Positions 9,398 through 18,898 of a DNA stretch of 64,000 nucleotides are shown here, in pieces. Source of the DNA: G963691885 sp963691885 (GTDB lineage Bacteria > Pseudomonadota > Alphaproteobacteria > UBA8366 > Aestuariispiraceae); assembly GCA_963691885.1 (NCBI GenBank), contig OY829843.1, positions 3,844,001-3,908,000 of the forward strand, given 5' to 3'. The position numbers and the translations under genes were made by a program. Under the pieces are notes generated by a model. The model was not told the origin of the DNA. It worked only from the letters and a program-made list of their open reading frames with translations, and did not search any database. The stretch's first letter is position 1. Each line of letters begins with the position of its first letter.

Positions 9398-10057
9398 ATG
9401 AGCAATCTGAATGGTTCTGATATTGCAGCAAAGGTGATCGCTACCTGTCTTGAGATGAATGCAAGCGGCATTAATCAGGGGACAGCGGGCAATGTCAGCT
9501 GTCGGGTCGGCGATCGGGTTTTGATCACCCCTTCCGGTGTACCCTATGACTCGCTGAGACCGGATCAGGTTGTTTCTATGGACCTGGATGGTGGTTATAC
9601 CGGGGATTGGAAACCTTCGTCTGAATGGCGGATGCACACGGATATCTACAACGCAAGACCGGAAGCCGTCGCCATTGTTCACACCCATTCCGTTCATGCG
9701 ACCGCTATTTCCTGTTTAAGGCGGGATGTCCCGGCATTTCACTACATGATTTCAGTCTGCGGTGGCGCGACACTGCGCTGCGCAGATTACGAGACTTTTG
9801 GCACCGCAGAGCTGTCGCATTCCATGTTGAAAGCGATGGAAGACCGCAAGGCTTGCCTGCTCGCCAATCATGGGATGATCTGTTTCGGCCCCAGTCTGGA
9901 AAAGGCACTTTGGCTGGCGGTCGAAATTGAAACGCTGTGCAAGCAATACCTGGCCGCTTTGCAGGTTGGTGAACCGATCATTCTGGACGATGCCGAAATG
10001 GACCGGGTTCTTGAAAAATTCAAAACCTATGGCAAGCAGGACAAAGCGGCTGAATAA
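9398..10057 (+). CDS. Class II aldolase/adducin family protein (fuculose-phosphate aldolase-like)
   Basis: 219 residues, the normal size for FucA/AraD-type enzymes. It shows GNVSCRVGDRVLITPSG (substrate phosphate-binding), HTHSVHAT with two of the zinc-binding His residues, and LLANHGMICFG with a third His. These enzymes cleave or epimerise sugar phosphates via a zinc enolate. The substrate cannot be told from sequence. It is followed 23 nt later by a PAS protein on the same strand. Confidence 0.85.
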   Translation: MSNLNGSDIAAKVIATCLEMNASGINQGTAGNVSCRVGDRVLITPSGVPYDSLRPDQVVSMDLDGGYTGDWKPSSEWRMHTDIYNARPEAVAIVHTHSVHATAISCLRRDVPAFHYMISVCGGATLRCADYETFGTAELSHSMLKAMEDRKACLLANHGMICFGPSLEKALWLAVEIETLCKQYLAALQVGEPIILDDAEMDRVLEKFKTYGKQDKAAE

Positions 10058-10080
10058 ACGGCAACGGGACGTTGAGGACG

Positions 10081-10602
10081 ATGCAGGCGATCATCAGGCC
10101 AGTATCTTTAGCGGAGTTCGATGAGCGTCGGGCGGTGGAACGGAAACCACCACCCACGGCGAATTTTGCCAGATACTGGAACGACTTACGCCGCGACGGC
10201 ACGGCACCTTTGAGAGCCTTTTTTGATCCAATGGCAGTCCCGAGTGTTTTACCGCATCTGGTCCTAACATCGGTATTACAGGATCCACTCGATTTTCAAT
10301 ATCGTTTGATTGGCACACATGTCGATGAGCGCATGAGCGCGAACTATGCGGGCAAGCGATTGAGTGAGCTGGACGGAAAATCGGAAGGCAGTTCCATCTG
10401 GTCAGCCTTCAAGATGAGTGTGGACGAATGCGCCATCATCTATTGCCGACAGGATTATGTCGGGCCGGAGCAGGATATCAGCGGTACGGAGGCGTTTTAT
10501 TTCCCCTTCCTTGGCTCTGCAGGGGAGGTGTCGGACATTATAACGATCATCTCCTTTGAGGATGACGTTCGCTTGAGTCAGCCTGCCCGTTATACTTCTT
10601 AA
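10081..10602 (+). CDS. PAS-domain protein (alphaproteobacterial PAS_5 type)
   Basis: 173 residues with no partner output domain. The pattern PPPTANFARYWNDLRRDGTAPLRAFFDP, then LVLTSVLQDPLDFQYRLIGTHVDERM, and FPFLGSAGEVSDIITIISFEDD matches the small single-PAS proteins common in alphaproteobacteria, where the LDFxYRLxGTxxxE core is typical. Function is unknown, probably sensory or protein interaction. ATG 10081 follows GAGG at a short distance; a TTG three codons upstream is possible. Confidence 0.7.
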   Translation: MQAIIRPVSLAEFDERRAVERKPPPTANFARYWNDLRRDGTAPLRAFFDPMAVPSVLPHLVLTSVLQDPLDFQYRLIGTHVDERMSANYAGKRLSELDGKSEGSSIWSAFKMSVDECAIIYCRQDYVGPEQDISGTEAFYFPFLGSAGEVSDIITIISFEDDVRLSQPARYTS

Positions 10603-10689
10603 GACGAATTCTACCTGATTTCTGCGGTCACCATTTCGATCTTTTATGTCGGAAATTGGATAGGTGCCTGAACAAACCGGAACGACCAT

Positions 10690-12111
10690 ATGACGGCTTC
10701 CGGGTTAGGTTCGCCGGATTCATCGACATTTGGATTTGGGGGCAAATTGATGCGCGCTGATATCGACAGTTTTGATCCCTGCATTGTGGGGGAAGGTCGT
10801 AAGATAGATCCCTATCGTCGGTCAGTTTCGGAAGGGGCATACTTGCCCGACGGCTCACCCAATGACGCAAACAGGGTAGAGACGGGGCCAACGGATCTTG
10901 CCTTTCAGGAATGGGAAGCATTGGGCCTTGAATTGCCAAATCTGGAGGACCTTCGGACCTATCGTCATTCCCGCCTTGTAGAGGAGATCAACAAGCGGGA
11001 TATCGGCGGCATCCTGATGTTTGATCCTCTGAATATCCGATATGCAACCGACTCAACGAACATGCAGCTTTGGGTTACTCACAATCCGTGTCGGGCCTGC
11101 CTGGTTATGGCCGATGGCTACATGGTTTTATGGGATTTTCATTCCGGCGAACATCTGTCAGCGCATTTGCCGCTGGTGCGGGAAGTGCATCACGGGGCCA
11201 GTTTCTTCTATTTTGAAAGCGGTGACCGGTCGGCCGAACACGCCGCCCATTTTGCCGAAGGCGTTGATCGTCTGATGCGGGCCCATGTGGGTCAAAACCG
11301 GCGGCTGGCGGTCGACAAGATTGAAATTGACGGGTTGCGGGCGCTGGAAGCACTGGGGTTTGAGGTCTCGCCTGGTCAAGCCGTCACAGAACATGCACGC
11401 AAGATCAAGAATGCGAATGAGCTGAAGGCCATGCGCTGTGCCATTGCGGCCTGTGAGGCGGCAATGGCTGATATGGAGGCGCTTGATCTCGTCGGTATGT
11501 CAGAGGTGGCGGCCTGGGCGGAATTGCAGAAGGGCAATCACATCAGAGGTGGGGAATGGATGGAAACACGGATCTTTTCCTCCGGCCCCAGAACCAATCC
11601 CTGGTTTCAGGAATGTGGTCCCCGGGTGATGCAAAACGGGGACATTCTGGCTTTCGATACGGATCTGGTGGGGCCTTACGGTTATTGTTCCGACCTGTCC
11701 CGCACCTGGAAGATCGGGGACCAGAAACCGACCGGTTATGAGCGGGATATCTACAAGGCGTCCTATGACCACATTCAGTACAACATGTCCTTGTTGAAGC
11801 CAGGACGCAGCTTTCGTGAGTTGATGGAACTGGGTCAGAAATTGCCGGAAAAATATGCGCAACAGCGCTATGGCGTCATGTTTCACGGGGTTGGTTTATG
11901 CGATGAATACCCTTCGCTTAGATACCCCGAAGACTGGTCCAGCAGCGGATATGACGGTGTGCTGGAACCCGGAATGTGCTTGTGCGTTGAAGTTTACTTC
12001 GGTGAAGTCAACGGCCCCTGTGGCATCAAACTGGAAGATCAGGGTGTCGTGACAGAAAACGGGTTCGAGAATCTTACTAAATACCCGTTCGACAGAGATC
12101 TTTTGGCCTGA
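10690..12111 (+). CDS. dddP: DMSP lyase DddP (M24 metallopeptidase fold)
   Basis: 473 residues with long stretches close to what I know of DddP: PDGSPNDANRVETGPT, AFQEWEALGLELPNL, MFDPLNIRYATDSTNMQLW, SGPRTNPWFQECGPRV, YGVMFHGVGLCDEYP and ENLTKYPFD. DddP uses a creatinase/aminopeptidase-P fold not for peptides but to cleave dimethylsulfoniopropionate to dimethyl sulfide and acrylate. All M24 metal ligands are visible: the two Asp of AFDTDLVG and the SDLS Asp (about 322-336), His in FHGVG (about 398), Glu in CVEVYFGE (about 432) and Glu in KLEDQ (about 447). The first ~40 residues extend beyond the usual start; ATG 10750 is an alternative. Ten bases before the next gene. Confidence 0.85.
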   Translation: MTASGLGSPDSSTFGFGGKLMRADIDSFDPCIVGEGRKIDPYRRSVSEGAYLPDGSPNDANRVETGPTDLAFQEWEALGLELPNLEDLRTYRHSRLVEEINKRDIGGILMFDPLNIRYATDSTNMQLWVTHNPCRACLVMADGYMVLWDFHSGEHLSAHLPLVREVHHGASFFYFESGDRSAEHAAHFAEGVDRLMRAHVGQNRRLAVDKIEIDGLRALEALGFEVSPGQAVTEHARKIKNANELKAMRCAIAACEAAMADMEALDLVGMSEVAAWAELQKGNHIRGGEWMETRIFSSGPRTNPWFQECGPRVMQNGDILAFDTDLVGPYGYCSDLSRTWKIGDQKPTGYERDIYKASYDHIQYNMSLLKPGRSFRELMELGQKLPEKYAQQRYGVMFHGVGLCDEYPSLRYPEDWSSSGYDGVLEPGMCLCVEVYFGEVNGPCGIKLEDQGVVTENGFENLTKYPFDRDLLA

Positions 12112-12121
12112 TGGTGGCTCT

Positions 12122-12715
12122 ATGACCAACAGGGATGCACTCAGCGAGTGGGAAAATCGCTATCTGGATGGCCGTACCGGATTTGATCGGGGTGAGGCCA
12201 GTCCCGCCCTGTCATTATGGATAGAGAACAGGACCCTGAAGCCGTGCCGCCTGCTGGTGCCGGGCTGTGGAAGAGGGCATGAGGTTGTCGCGTTTGTGAA
12301 GGCCGGGTTTGAGGTCACCGCCATTGATATTGCGCCCAGTGCGATTGCCGCGCTTCGCGAGAAACTGGAGGCAGCGGATCTTTCTGCCAGCCTGGTGCTG
12401 GGAGATTTCTTTGATTGGCAACCAGACCAGCCATTCGATGCCATCTACGAGCAAACCAGCCTTTGTGCGATCCCGCCGGAGATGCGTTCGGATTACGAAG
12501 AACAACTCGGTCGCTGGTTGAAATCGGGGGGTATTTTGGCAGCGCTCTTTATGCAAACCCATCGAGATGGCGGACCGCCATTCCATTGTGATATGGATGA
12601 GATGCGCCGTTTGTTTGACCCTGACCGCTGGAACTGGTCGACGTCGTCGGACGCAAATATTGCCCATCCATCTGGCGGTATCTTCGAAATACCAACGGTC
12701 CTTACCCGCAAATAA
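12122..12715 (+). CDS. TPMT-family SAM-dependent methyltransferase
   Basis: 197 residues. The N-terminal WENRYLDGRTGFDRGEASPAL is the hallmark of the thiopurine methyltransferase family, followed by motif I RLLVPGCGRGHEVVAF, motif II VTAIDIAPSAI and YEQTSLCAIPPEMR. Bacterial relatives methylate sulfur, selenium or halide nucleophiles. It begins 10 nt after dddP, so the two are probably cotranscribed; a role in methylated sulfur chemistry (for example methylating a thiol) is an inference from the family and context, not shown by the sequence. Confidence 0.82.
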   Translation: MTNRDALSEWENRYLDGRTGFDRGEASPALSLWIENRTLKPCRLLVPGCGRGHEVVAFVKAGFEVTAIDIAPSAIAALREKLEAADLSASLVLGDFFDWQPDQPFDAIYEQTSLCAIPPEMRSDYEEQLGRWLKSGGILAALFMQTHRDGGPPFHCDMDEMRRLFDPDRWNWSTSSDANIAHPSGGIFEIPTVLTRK

Positions 12716-12857
12716 TCTGGCCTGGTCCTTGCGTCGAAGCAATCGGGGTTTGGTGATTGTTTCCGGTGATCCTTTTGGTGTGGCGCAACCGTAATAAGTC
12801 AATGCAGGCTCTATAGAGCCATGATAAAATGGGATGTAGTGTCCCGGGAAAGTATTG

Positions 12858-14114
12858 ATGCTGGTTTTCTTTCGGATTTTGGTGCCTCTGATCATCCTCG
12901 CACTGGCGGGGGCGGGGACCTATTGGCTGATTGTCACAAAGCCACAGGCCGCACCCCAGGCGGCGGAAGAAAAGGTCTGGACGCTGACGGCCCAGACGAT
13001 TGAACGGATCGCTATCACGCCCAATGTTGAAATATATGGTGAGATTGTTGCCGGGTCGTCGGTAACGCTGCGCCCCCTTGTGCCTGGACGGGTTGATGCG
13101 ATTGGTGCGGCTTTGGTGGATGGTGCGGTCATCCGCAAGGGCGATTTGCTGGTGTCGATTGATCCTTTCGACTACGAAGCGGCGCTGAAAGAGGCTGAGG
13201 CCGATCTTGAGGAACGCCGCGCCAAGCTGATTGAAACGGAAGCGGATCTACGCGGCGAGCGACAGCAGATCGGGAATGAAGAAAACCAGGTCGCCCTTCG
13301 GGACAGGGATTTCAAGCGCCGCGCTGATTTGCGCGCACGCGGTACCGGCAACCAGAAGGCCGTGGATGATGCCGAACTCGCCCTGAACGACGCCAAAGAA
13401 CAATTGATCCAGCGACGCCAGATGGTGCAAAGACTGCAGGCCCAGGTCCGTCAGCAGACCGCTCAGATCCAGCGTGCCGAAGTGGGTGTAGAGCGCGCAA
13501 ATAGGGACCTGGCAGAGACTGATCTGGTGGCACCATACGACGGGTTCATACTGGAAACCGATGCGGCTGTCGGGCGGATCATGTCTACCAATGATCCGGT
13601 TGCCCGCATCATAGACTCCGAAACACTCGAAGCCCGGTTTCAGCTGACCGACAGCGATTATGCGCGTCTGCTGGGGTCCGGTGAGGGGGTGCTTGGCCGT
13701 CCGGCGAAAATTCTGTGGCGCATTGGTGAACAGGCCTTGCCTTTTGAGGCCCATATCACGCGGATCGGTGCCCAGATCGATGCCGCCGCTGGCGGAATTT
13801 TTGTCTATGCCCGTCTGGATGATGTGCAGCCTGATATACTGTTGCGCCCCGGTGCCTTTGTGCAGGTTGTGATCCCGGACCGTGATTACTCAGACGTTAT
13901 ACGTTTGCCGGCCAATGCGTTGGAAGGGGGCAAAGCGGTCTATCAGATTGACGGCGATGGGCGGTTGGCCCGTATCCCGGTGACAATTGTTCGGCGTCTT
14001 GGTGGTGAGGTTCTGGTCCGTCCGGATCAATCAGAAGACCTGCCGGAAGGGTCCCAGGTCGTGATCAACCGCTTCCCTGAGATCGGCCCTGGCATCAAGG
14101 TCGAAATCCGATGA
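12858..14114 (+). CDS. RND efflux periplasmic adaptor (membrane fusion protein)
   Basis: 418 residues. An N-terminal membrane anchor (LVPLIILALAGAGTYWLIV) leads into a split lipoyl domain (RPLVPGRVDAIGAALVDGAVIRKGDLL ... APYDGFILE), a long Glu/Arg/Gln-rich coiled-coil hairpin at about 110-225, then beta-barrel and membrane-proximal domains. It links the inner-membrane pump encoded next to an outer-membrane channel, which is not in this window. ATG 12858 is preferred (GGGA eight bases upstream) over the adjacent TTG. Its TGA overlaps the pump ATG as ATGA, indicating translational coupling. Confidence 0.9.
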   Translation: MLVFFRILVPLIILALAGAGTYWLIVTKPQAAPQAAEEKVWTLTAQTIERIAITPNVEIYGEIVAGSSVTLRPLVPGRVDAIGAALVDGAVIRKGDLLVSIDPFDYEAALKEAEADLEERRAKLIETEADLRGERQQIGNEENQVALRDRDFKRRADLRARGTGNQKAVDDAELALNDAKEQLIQRRQMVQRLQAQVRQQTAQIQRAEVGVERANRDLAETDLVAPYDGFILETDAAVGRIMSTNDPVARIIDSETLEARFQLTDSDYARLLGSGEGVLGRPAKILWRIGEQALPFEAHITRIGAQIDAAAGGIFVYARLDDVQPDILLRPGAFVQVVIPDRDYSDVIRLPANALEGGKAVYQIDGDGRLARIPVTIVRRLGGEVLVRPDQSEDLPEGSQVVINRFPEIGPGIKVEIR

Positions 14115-17100
14115 GCACAGCCGCACCATCCGGGCGGGGTTTTGGCATCATCAACTTGTTTGCGCGGCACCCGACGGCGGCAAACCTGGTGATGATGGTG
14201 ATGATCGTCGCCGGTCTCTTCGCGCTGATGCGGATCAACACCCAGTTTTTTCCGGATTTCGGCATCGATGTTATCACGGTAACTGTCGAATGGCCCGGCG
14301 CCACCGCAGATGACGTCGACAAGACCATTATTCAGGCGGTTGAGCCGGAGGTTCGGTTTCTGGATTCTGTAAAACGCGTTACCTCCAGCTCGTATGAAGG
14401 GGTTGCCAGCATCGCTGTTGCGTTTGAAAGCGGGGCGGATATGCAGGCCGCCTTGTCAAAGGTCGAGTCCGCCGTTGCTCAGGTAACCACACTGCCACAG
14501 GATGCCGAACAGCCAGAGGTCAGGCGGATTGTTCGCTACGACACGATTTCGCGGTTGGTCATTTCCGGCCCCTATCCGGAATTTTCCCTCAAGGCGATTG
14601 CAAAAAACATCCGTGATGAGTTGCTGCGCCGTGGCGTCGACAAGGTGGATATTTTCGGGGGCAGGGACGAGGAAATCTGGGTGGAAGTCGCGCCAGCGAC
14701 CCTGAGACAGGTGGATCTGACGCTTGATGATATCGCGGATCGCATTCGCGCGACCTCGCAAGATGTTCCGTCAGGCGACATCGGCAATGGCGAACGCCAG
14801 GTGCGCAGTCTGGGCCTTTTACGTGAAGCCGCTGGCATTGCCGAAATCGAGGTCAAAGCGCTTGAAGACGGTCGAAAGCTGACATTGCAGGATCTGGCCG
14901 TCGTCTCTGACACCTTTGTAGATGGGGGGCGCACGGCCCGCCGGCTCGGCGCACCGGCAATCGAGCTGCATATTCAACGTGCGATCAGTGCGGATGCCCT
15001 GGAGCTGTCTGCGCTGGTTGATACTTACCTGAAAGAGGTCTTACCGACCCTGCCGCCAAATCTGAAGGTGGAGCAATATGACCAGACCTCAAAACAGATT
15101 GAGGACAGGATCGCCCTGCTGCTCGACAATGGCATATCGGGCCTGATCCTGGTCATTGTCATCCTGTTTGTTTTCCTGAGCGGGCGCTTGGCTTTTTGGG
15201 TGGTGGTGGGCATTCCGGTCTCTCTTCTGGCGACCGTTGCGGTCATGCTGCTTTCGGGGCAAACGATCAACATGGTCAGCCTGTTCGGTCTGATCCTCGC
15301 CATCGGGATTGTTGTGGATGACGCCATTGTTGTGGGTGAACATGGTGAATCCCAGGCGGAGAAGGGCCTAAAACCGGTTGAAGCCTCGGTCACCGTGGCA
15401 ATGCGCATGGCGCCGCCTGTCATTTCTTCGTCGATCACGACGATCTGTGCCTTTTTGCCGCTCTTCGTCATTCAGGGGATTATCGGGGACATCATCCGGG
15501 CCATCCCGCTTGTCGTCGTGACCGTCATTCTGGCCAGCCTGATTGAGTGTTTTCTGGTGCTGCCCGGCCATATGCGCGGCGCACTGGGCCGTGGGCGGAC
15601 CGGTACGGGCTGGTTTGCGCGGTATCGCCGCTGGTTTGATAAGGGGTTCCACGGTTTCAGGGACGGTGCCTATCGCCGGACAATTCTGTTTGCGGTGCGT
15701 TGGCGCTATGCCACGCTGGCGCTTGCTTTTGGGGGATTTGTTCTGGCGATCGGTCTGCTGGCCGGGGGGCGGGTTGGCTTCACCTTCTTTCCCTCGCCGG
15801 AGGCCGACAAGATTTATGTGAATGTTGAAATGGTGGCTGGCAGCAAGCGCGCGGACACCATCGCCATGCTGGACGAGGTGGATCGGGCACTTCAGCAAGC
15901 GGTTGACGGGTTTGGTGAAGAGGGTGAAGGCCTGATCGTCATGTCTGTGCAAAAAGTCGGTACGGATGTTGGTGGCGGTAATGCCTCTACATCGGTTACC
16001 AGTAGCGATGTGACCGGTGGCCTCGTGATTGAGATGATTTCGTCTGATCGGCGGTCGATCCGGACGGAACAGATGATTGCTGCCCTGCAGGATGCTGTGA
16101 TTCCCCGTTCCGGTCTGGACACGATCACGATCAGAGAGGCGCGGGGCGGACCGCCCGGCCGTGATGTTGATGTTCGTCTGTTTGGCGGGGATGTTGCCGC
16201 GCTCAAAGCCGGGGCGCAGGAATTGGCCGCCCTGTTGAAGCGTTTTGACGGTGTCAGCGCCGTTTCCGACGATCTGCCCTGGGGAAAGCCGGAAACCATT
16301 CTGGAGGTGACACCACGCGGCCGGGCCCTCGATTTCACGACCCAGACGGTGGGCCAACAGGTCCGACATGCGATTGAAGGGGCGATTGCCAAACGGTTCC
16401 CGCGGGGTGATGAGGAAGTCACGGTGCGCGTCCAGTACCCAAGAGATGAGGTTGATGTCGGTGTCCTCAACTCCCTATACCTGCGGGCACCAGGCGGAAG
16501 GGAAGTGCCACTGGCGGAGGTCGTTTCCCAACGCGACGAACAGGGTTTTGCCCGCATCCGCCGCGAAGATGGTCTGCGGCAGGTCTCCATTACCGGCGAT
16601 ATCGATAAGGCAGTCACCAATACCGGTGAGGTAATTGCAAGGTTACAGGCGGCTGGCCTGGCAGAGATCGCGGACCGCCACGGCCTGGAATTTACGTTTA
16701 AAGGCAAGGCGGAGGAACAGCAGGAAACCTTTGCCGATATGCAGTTGGGGGCAGTCCTTGGGCTCATACTGATCTATATAACGCTGGCCTGGGTCTTCGG
16801 CAGTTATTCCCGGCCTTTTGCGGTCATGATGGCGATACCGCTTGGCTTGATCGGCGCGGTTATTGGCCATCTTGTTATGGGATTCCCCCTGACAATCCTG
16901 TCGATGGTCGCTTTGATCGGGCTTTCCGGGATTGTGATCAATGACTCAATTGTCATGGTCTCTACAATTGACGAGCGGCGGCGTAAGGAAAGCATGATCG
17001 ACGCGATCGTCGGCGGCAGCTGCGATCGCCTGCGCGCGGTGATCCTGACATCGGCCACAACGATCGGCGGCCTGACACCCTTGATGTTTGAAACCTCGCA

Positions 17101-17281
17101 ACAGGCCCAGTTTCTGATCCCGATGGCGGTCACAATCACCTTCGGACTGGCGGTGGGCACCATTCTGGTCCTTGTCGTCGTGCCGGCACTGGTCGCTTTC
17201 CTTGAGGATCTGGGCCGCATCAAAGCCCGGTTGTTCAAGACAGCAGCGCCCGCGACAGCAGAGATGGAGGCTGCCGAATAA
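14111..17281 (+). CDS. RND efflux pump permease (AcrB/HAE1-like)
   Basis: 1056 residues, the usual size. First TM near 30-50 followed by INTQFFPDFGIDVITVTVEWPGA, typical of the HAE1-like branch. The TM4 proton-relay Asp pair is present in ILAIGIVVDDAIVVGEHGE (about 395-410), and the C-terminal half repeats the architecture with MVALIGLSGIVINDSIVM. The two large periplasmic loops carry the porter domains. It uses the proton gradient to expel substrates with the preceding adaptor; substrate range cannot be read. No regulator gene is adjacent. Long minus-strand frames inside it (for example 15368-16369) are shadows. Confidence 0.93.
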   Translation: MSTAAPSGRGFGIINLFARHPTAANLVMMVMIVAGLFALMRINTQFFPDFGIDVITVTVEWPGATADDVDKTIIQAVEPEVRFLDSVKRVTSSSYEGVASIAVAFESGADMQAALSKVESAVAQVTTLPQDAEQPEVRRIVRYDTISRLVISGPYPEFSLKAIAKNIRDELLRRGVDKVDIFGGRDEEIWVEVAPATLRQVDLTLDDIADRIRATSQDVPSGDIGNGERQVRSLGLLREAAGIAEIEVKALEDGRKLTLQDLAVVSDTFVDGGRTARRLGAPAIELHIQRAISADALELSALVDTYLKEVLPTLPPNLKVEQYDQTSKQIEDRIALLLDNGISGLILVIVILFVFLSGRLAFWVVVGIPVSLLATVAVMLLSGQTINMVSLFGLILAIGIVVDDAIVVGEHGESQAEKGLKPVEASVTVAMRMAPPVISSSITTICAFLPLFVIQGIIGDIIRAIPLVVVTVILASLIECFLVLPGHMRGALGRGRTGTGWFARYRRWFDKGFHGFRDGAYRRTILFAVRWRYATLALAFGGFVLAIGLLAGGRVGFTFFPSPEADKIYVNVEMVAGSKRADTIAMLDEVDRALQQAVDGFGEEGEGLIVMSVQKVGTDVGGGNASTSVTSSDVTGGLVIEMISSDRRSIRTEQMIAALQDAVIPRSGLDTITIREARGGPPGRDVDVRLFGGDVAALKAGAQELAALLKRFDGVSAVSDDLPWGKPETILEVTPRGRALDFTTQTVGQQVRHAIEGAIAKRFPRGDEEVTVRVQYPRDEVDVGVLNSLYLRAPGGREVPLAEVVSQRDEQGFARIRREDGLRQVSITGDIDKAVTNTGEVIARLQAAGLAEIADRHGLEFTFKGKAEEQQETFADMQLGAVLGLILIYITLAWVFGSYSRPFAVMMAIPLGLIGAVIGHLVMGFPLTILSMVALIGLSGIVINDSIVMVSTIDERRRKESMIDAIVGGSCDRLRAVILTSATTIGGLTPLMFETSQQAQFLIPMAVTITFGLAVGTILVLVVVPALVAFLEDLGRIKARLFKTAAPATAEMEAAE

Positions 17282-17315
17282 AGACGCTCGGCCGATATAA
17301 TGTTCGGGTCTTGCA

Positions 17316-17325
17316 GGGGGGGGGG
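17316..17325. repeat. G10 homopolymer tract upstream of amn
   Basis: A run of ten G residues lies between the RND pump stop and the amn start, roughly 95 nt before the chosen amn ATG. It falls in an upstream in-frame extension of amn that lacks family similarity, so it is probably untranslated. Confidence 0.7.
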
Positions 17326-17419
17326 CGTTCCGCGCGGGCAAAATCTACTATATGGTCAGCTTCTAACGGTGCGATCCCGGTTCAAATCCGCGATCAGATA
17401 TCAGAAGAAGGTCGAAGCC

Positions 17420-18889
17420 ATGCCCACGGACACCCCCTCAGAAACAGTGAAATACTTCAAAAAACCGGAAGAGGCGATTGCCCGCCTGATCACGGTTTAT
17501 GAGGAAAACACGGCTGTCCTGCGCAATGCGTTCAACGCGGTCGCACGGGGTGAAAGACCGCAAGGGCGTGTGCGGCGCTTTTATCCCCAAATTGCGGTCA
17601 CAACCGAAACCAATGCACGGGTAAACAGCCGCTTGCCCTTTGGTCATGTGGATAGCGCGGGGCGGTTTGTAATCACGATGACCCGTCCGGACCTGTTTTC
17701 CGATTATCTGCTTCAGCAACTGGGCCTGTTGATCGAAAACCACGATGTGCCGATTGAGGTGGGCGAAAGCGACCGACCGATCCCCCTGCATTTTGCCTTT
17801 TTCCGGGGCGAGAGCATCGATGTATCCGGTATGGGGGATACGGGTTTTCCGCTGTCGGATGTGTTTGATATGCCGGACCTGAACTTCATGGACGATGCCA
17901 TCGTCAATGGTACCCATGAATCAGGGCCAAACGGGGAAAGGCCGCTTGGCCTGTTCACCGCACCTCGTGTTGATTACTCACTGCACAGGCTGCAGCACTA
18001 CACCGCGACCGCGGCGGAACACTTTCAGAACTATGTCCTGTTTACCAACTATGCCTTCTACGTAGATGAATTTGAAAAGATGGCCAAGGCGCTGATCAGC
18101 GATCCGGATAGCGGCTATACAGCCTATGTCGAGCCCGGCAATCAGGTGACGGAAGCCGGTGATGACGGCCCGTCCAGCGGCCAGACACCTGTCCGCCCGC
18201 CACAGATGCCGGCCTATCACCTGAAGCGACCCGGCCATATGGGCATAACCCTGGTCAATATCGGGGTCGGACCGTCCAACGCAAAGACAATCACCGATCA
18301 CATTGCCGTCCTGCGTCCTCATGCCTGGCTGATGTTGGGTCATTGTGCCGGTCTGCGGAACAGTCAGAAACTGGGTGATTTCGTGCTTGCCCATGGTTAT
18401 GTGCGGCAGGATCAGGTGCTGGATGCGGATCTGCCAAACTGGGTGCCTATCCCGCCACTGGCAGAGGTTCAGGTTGCCCTCGAACAGGCCGTCGCCGAGG
18501 TTACCGGCCTTGAGGGGCTCGAGTTGAAACGCATCATGCGCACAGGAACGGTTGCCTCCATCGACAACCGGAACTGGGAATTGCGCCAGCAGAGTGAGCA
18601 GGTCCAGCAGCTTTCACAAAGCAGGGCGATCGCGCTGGATATGGAGTCAGCGACAATCGCGGCCAACGGGTTCCGTTTCCGCGTCCCCTACGGCACCTTG
18701 CTCTGCGTGTCCGACAAGCCCTTGCACGGTGAGTTGAAACTGCCGGGCATGGCAACAGAGTTCTATGTCAGCCAGGTGGCCAGCCATCTGGAGATTGGTA
18801 TGCGGGCGTTCGAGAAGATGCGGGAAATGCCGCGCGAACGACTGCATTCGCGGAAGCTGCGCAGTTTTGCCGAACCGGCGCTGCTCTAG
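17420..18889 (+). CDS. amn: AMP nucleosidase
   Basis: 489 residues, matching the ~484 of E. coli Amn. The N-terminal regulatory half (RRFYPQIAVTTETNARVNSRLPFGHVD) and the C-terminal nucleoside-phosphorylase-like half (RPGHMGITLVNIGVGPSNAK, GHCAGLRNSQKLGDFVLAHGYVRQDQVLD, ALDMESATIAANGF) are both clear; the Glu of DMESATIA is the conserved ribose-binding Glu of this fold. It hydrolyses AMP to adenine and ribose 5-phosphate. The start at 17420 gives the family length; the frame is open 40 codons further upstream through the G10 tract. Confidence 0.93.
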   Translation: MPTDTPSETVKYFKKPEEAIARLITVYEENTAVLRNAFNAVARGERPQGRVRRFYPQIAVTTETNARVNSRLPFGHVDSAGRFVITMTRPDLFSDYLLQQLGLLIENHDVPIEVGESDRPIPLHFAFFRGESIDVSGMGDTGFPLSDVFDMPDLNFMDDAIVNGTHESGPNGERPLGLFTAPRVDYSLHRLQHYTATAAEHFQNYVLFTNYAFYVDEFEKMAKALISDPDSGYTAYVEPGNQVTEAGDDGPSSGQTPVRPPQMPAYHLKRPGHMGITLVNIGVGPSNAKTITDHIAVLRPHAWLMLGHCAGLRNSQKLGDFVLAHGYVRQDQVLDADLPNWVPIPPLAEVQVALEQAVAEVTGLEGLELKRIMRTGTVASIDNRNWELRQQSEQVQQLSQSRAIALDMESATIAANGFRFRVPYGTLLCVSDKPLHGELKLPGMATEFYVSQVASHLEIGMRAFEKMREMPRERLHSRKLRSFAEPALL

Positions 18890-18898
18890 ACCCCGGTG

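Noticed and set aside
15368..16369. A 333-codon minus-strand frame inside the RND pump
   Set aside because: His/Arg/Gln-rich shadow; the plus-strand RND pump is intact through this region.
17370..17412. GGTTCAAATCC, the classic tRNA T-loop string, upstream of amn
   Set aside because: The T stem has a mismatch, no acceptor or anticodon stem can be formed, and no tRNA is readable on either strand.
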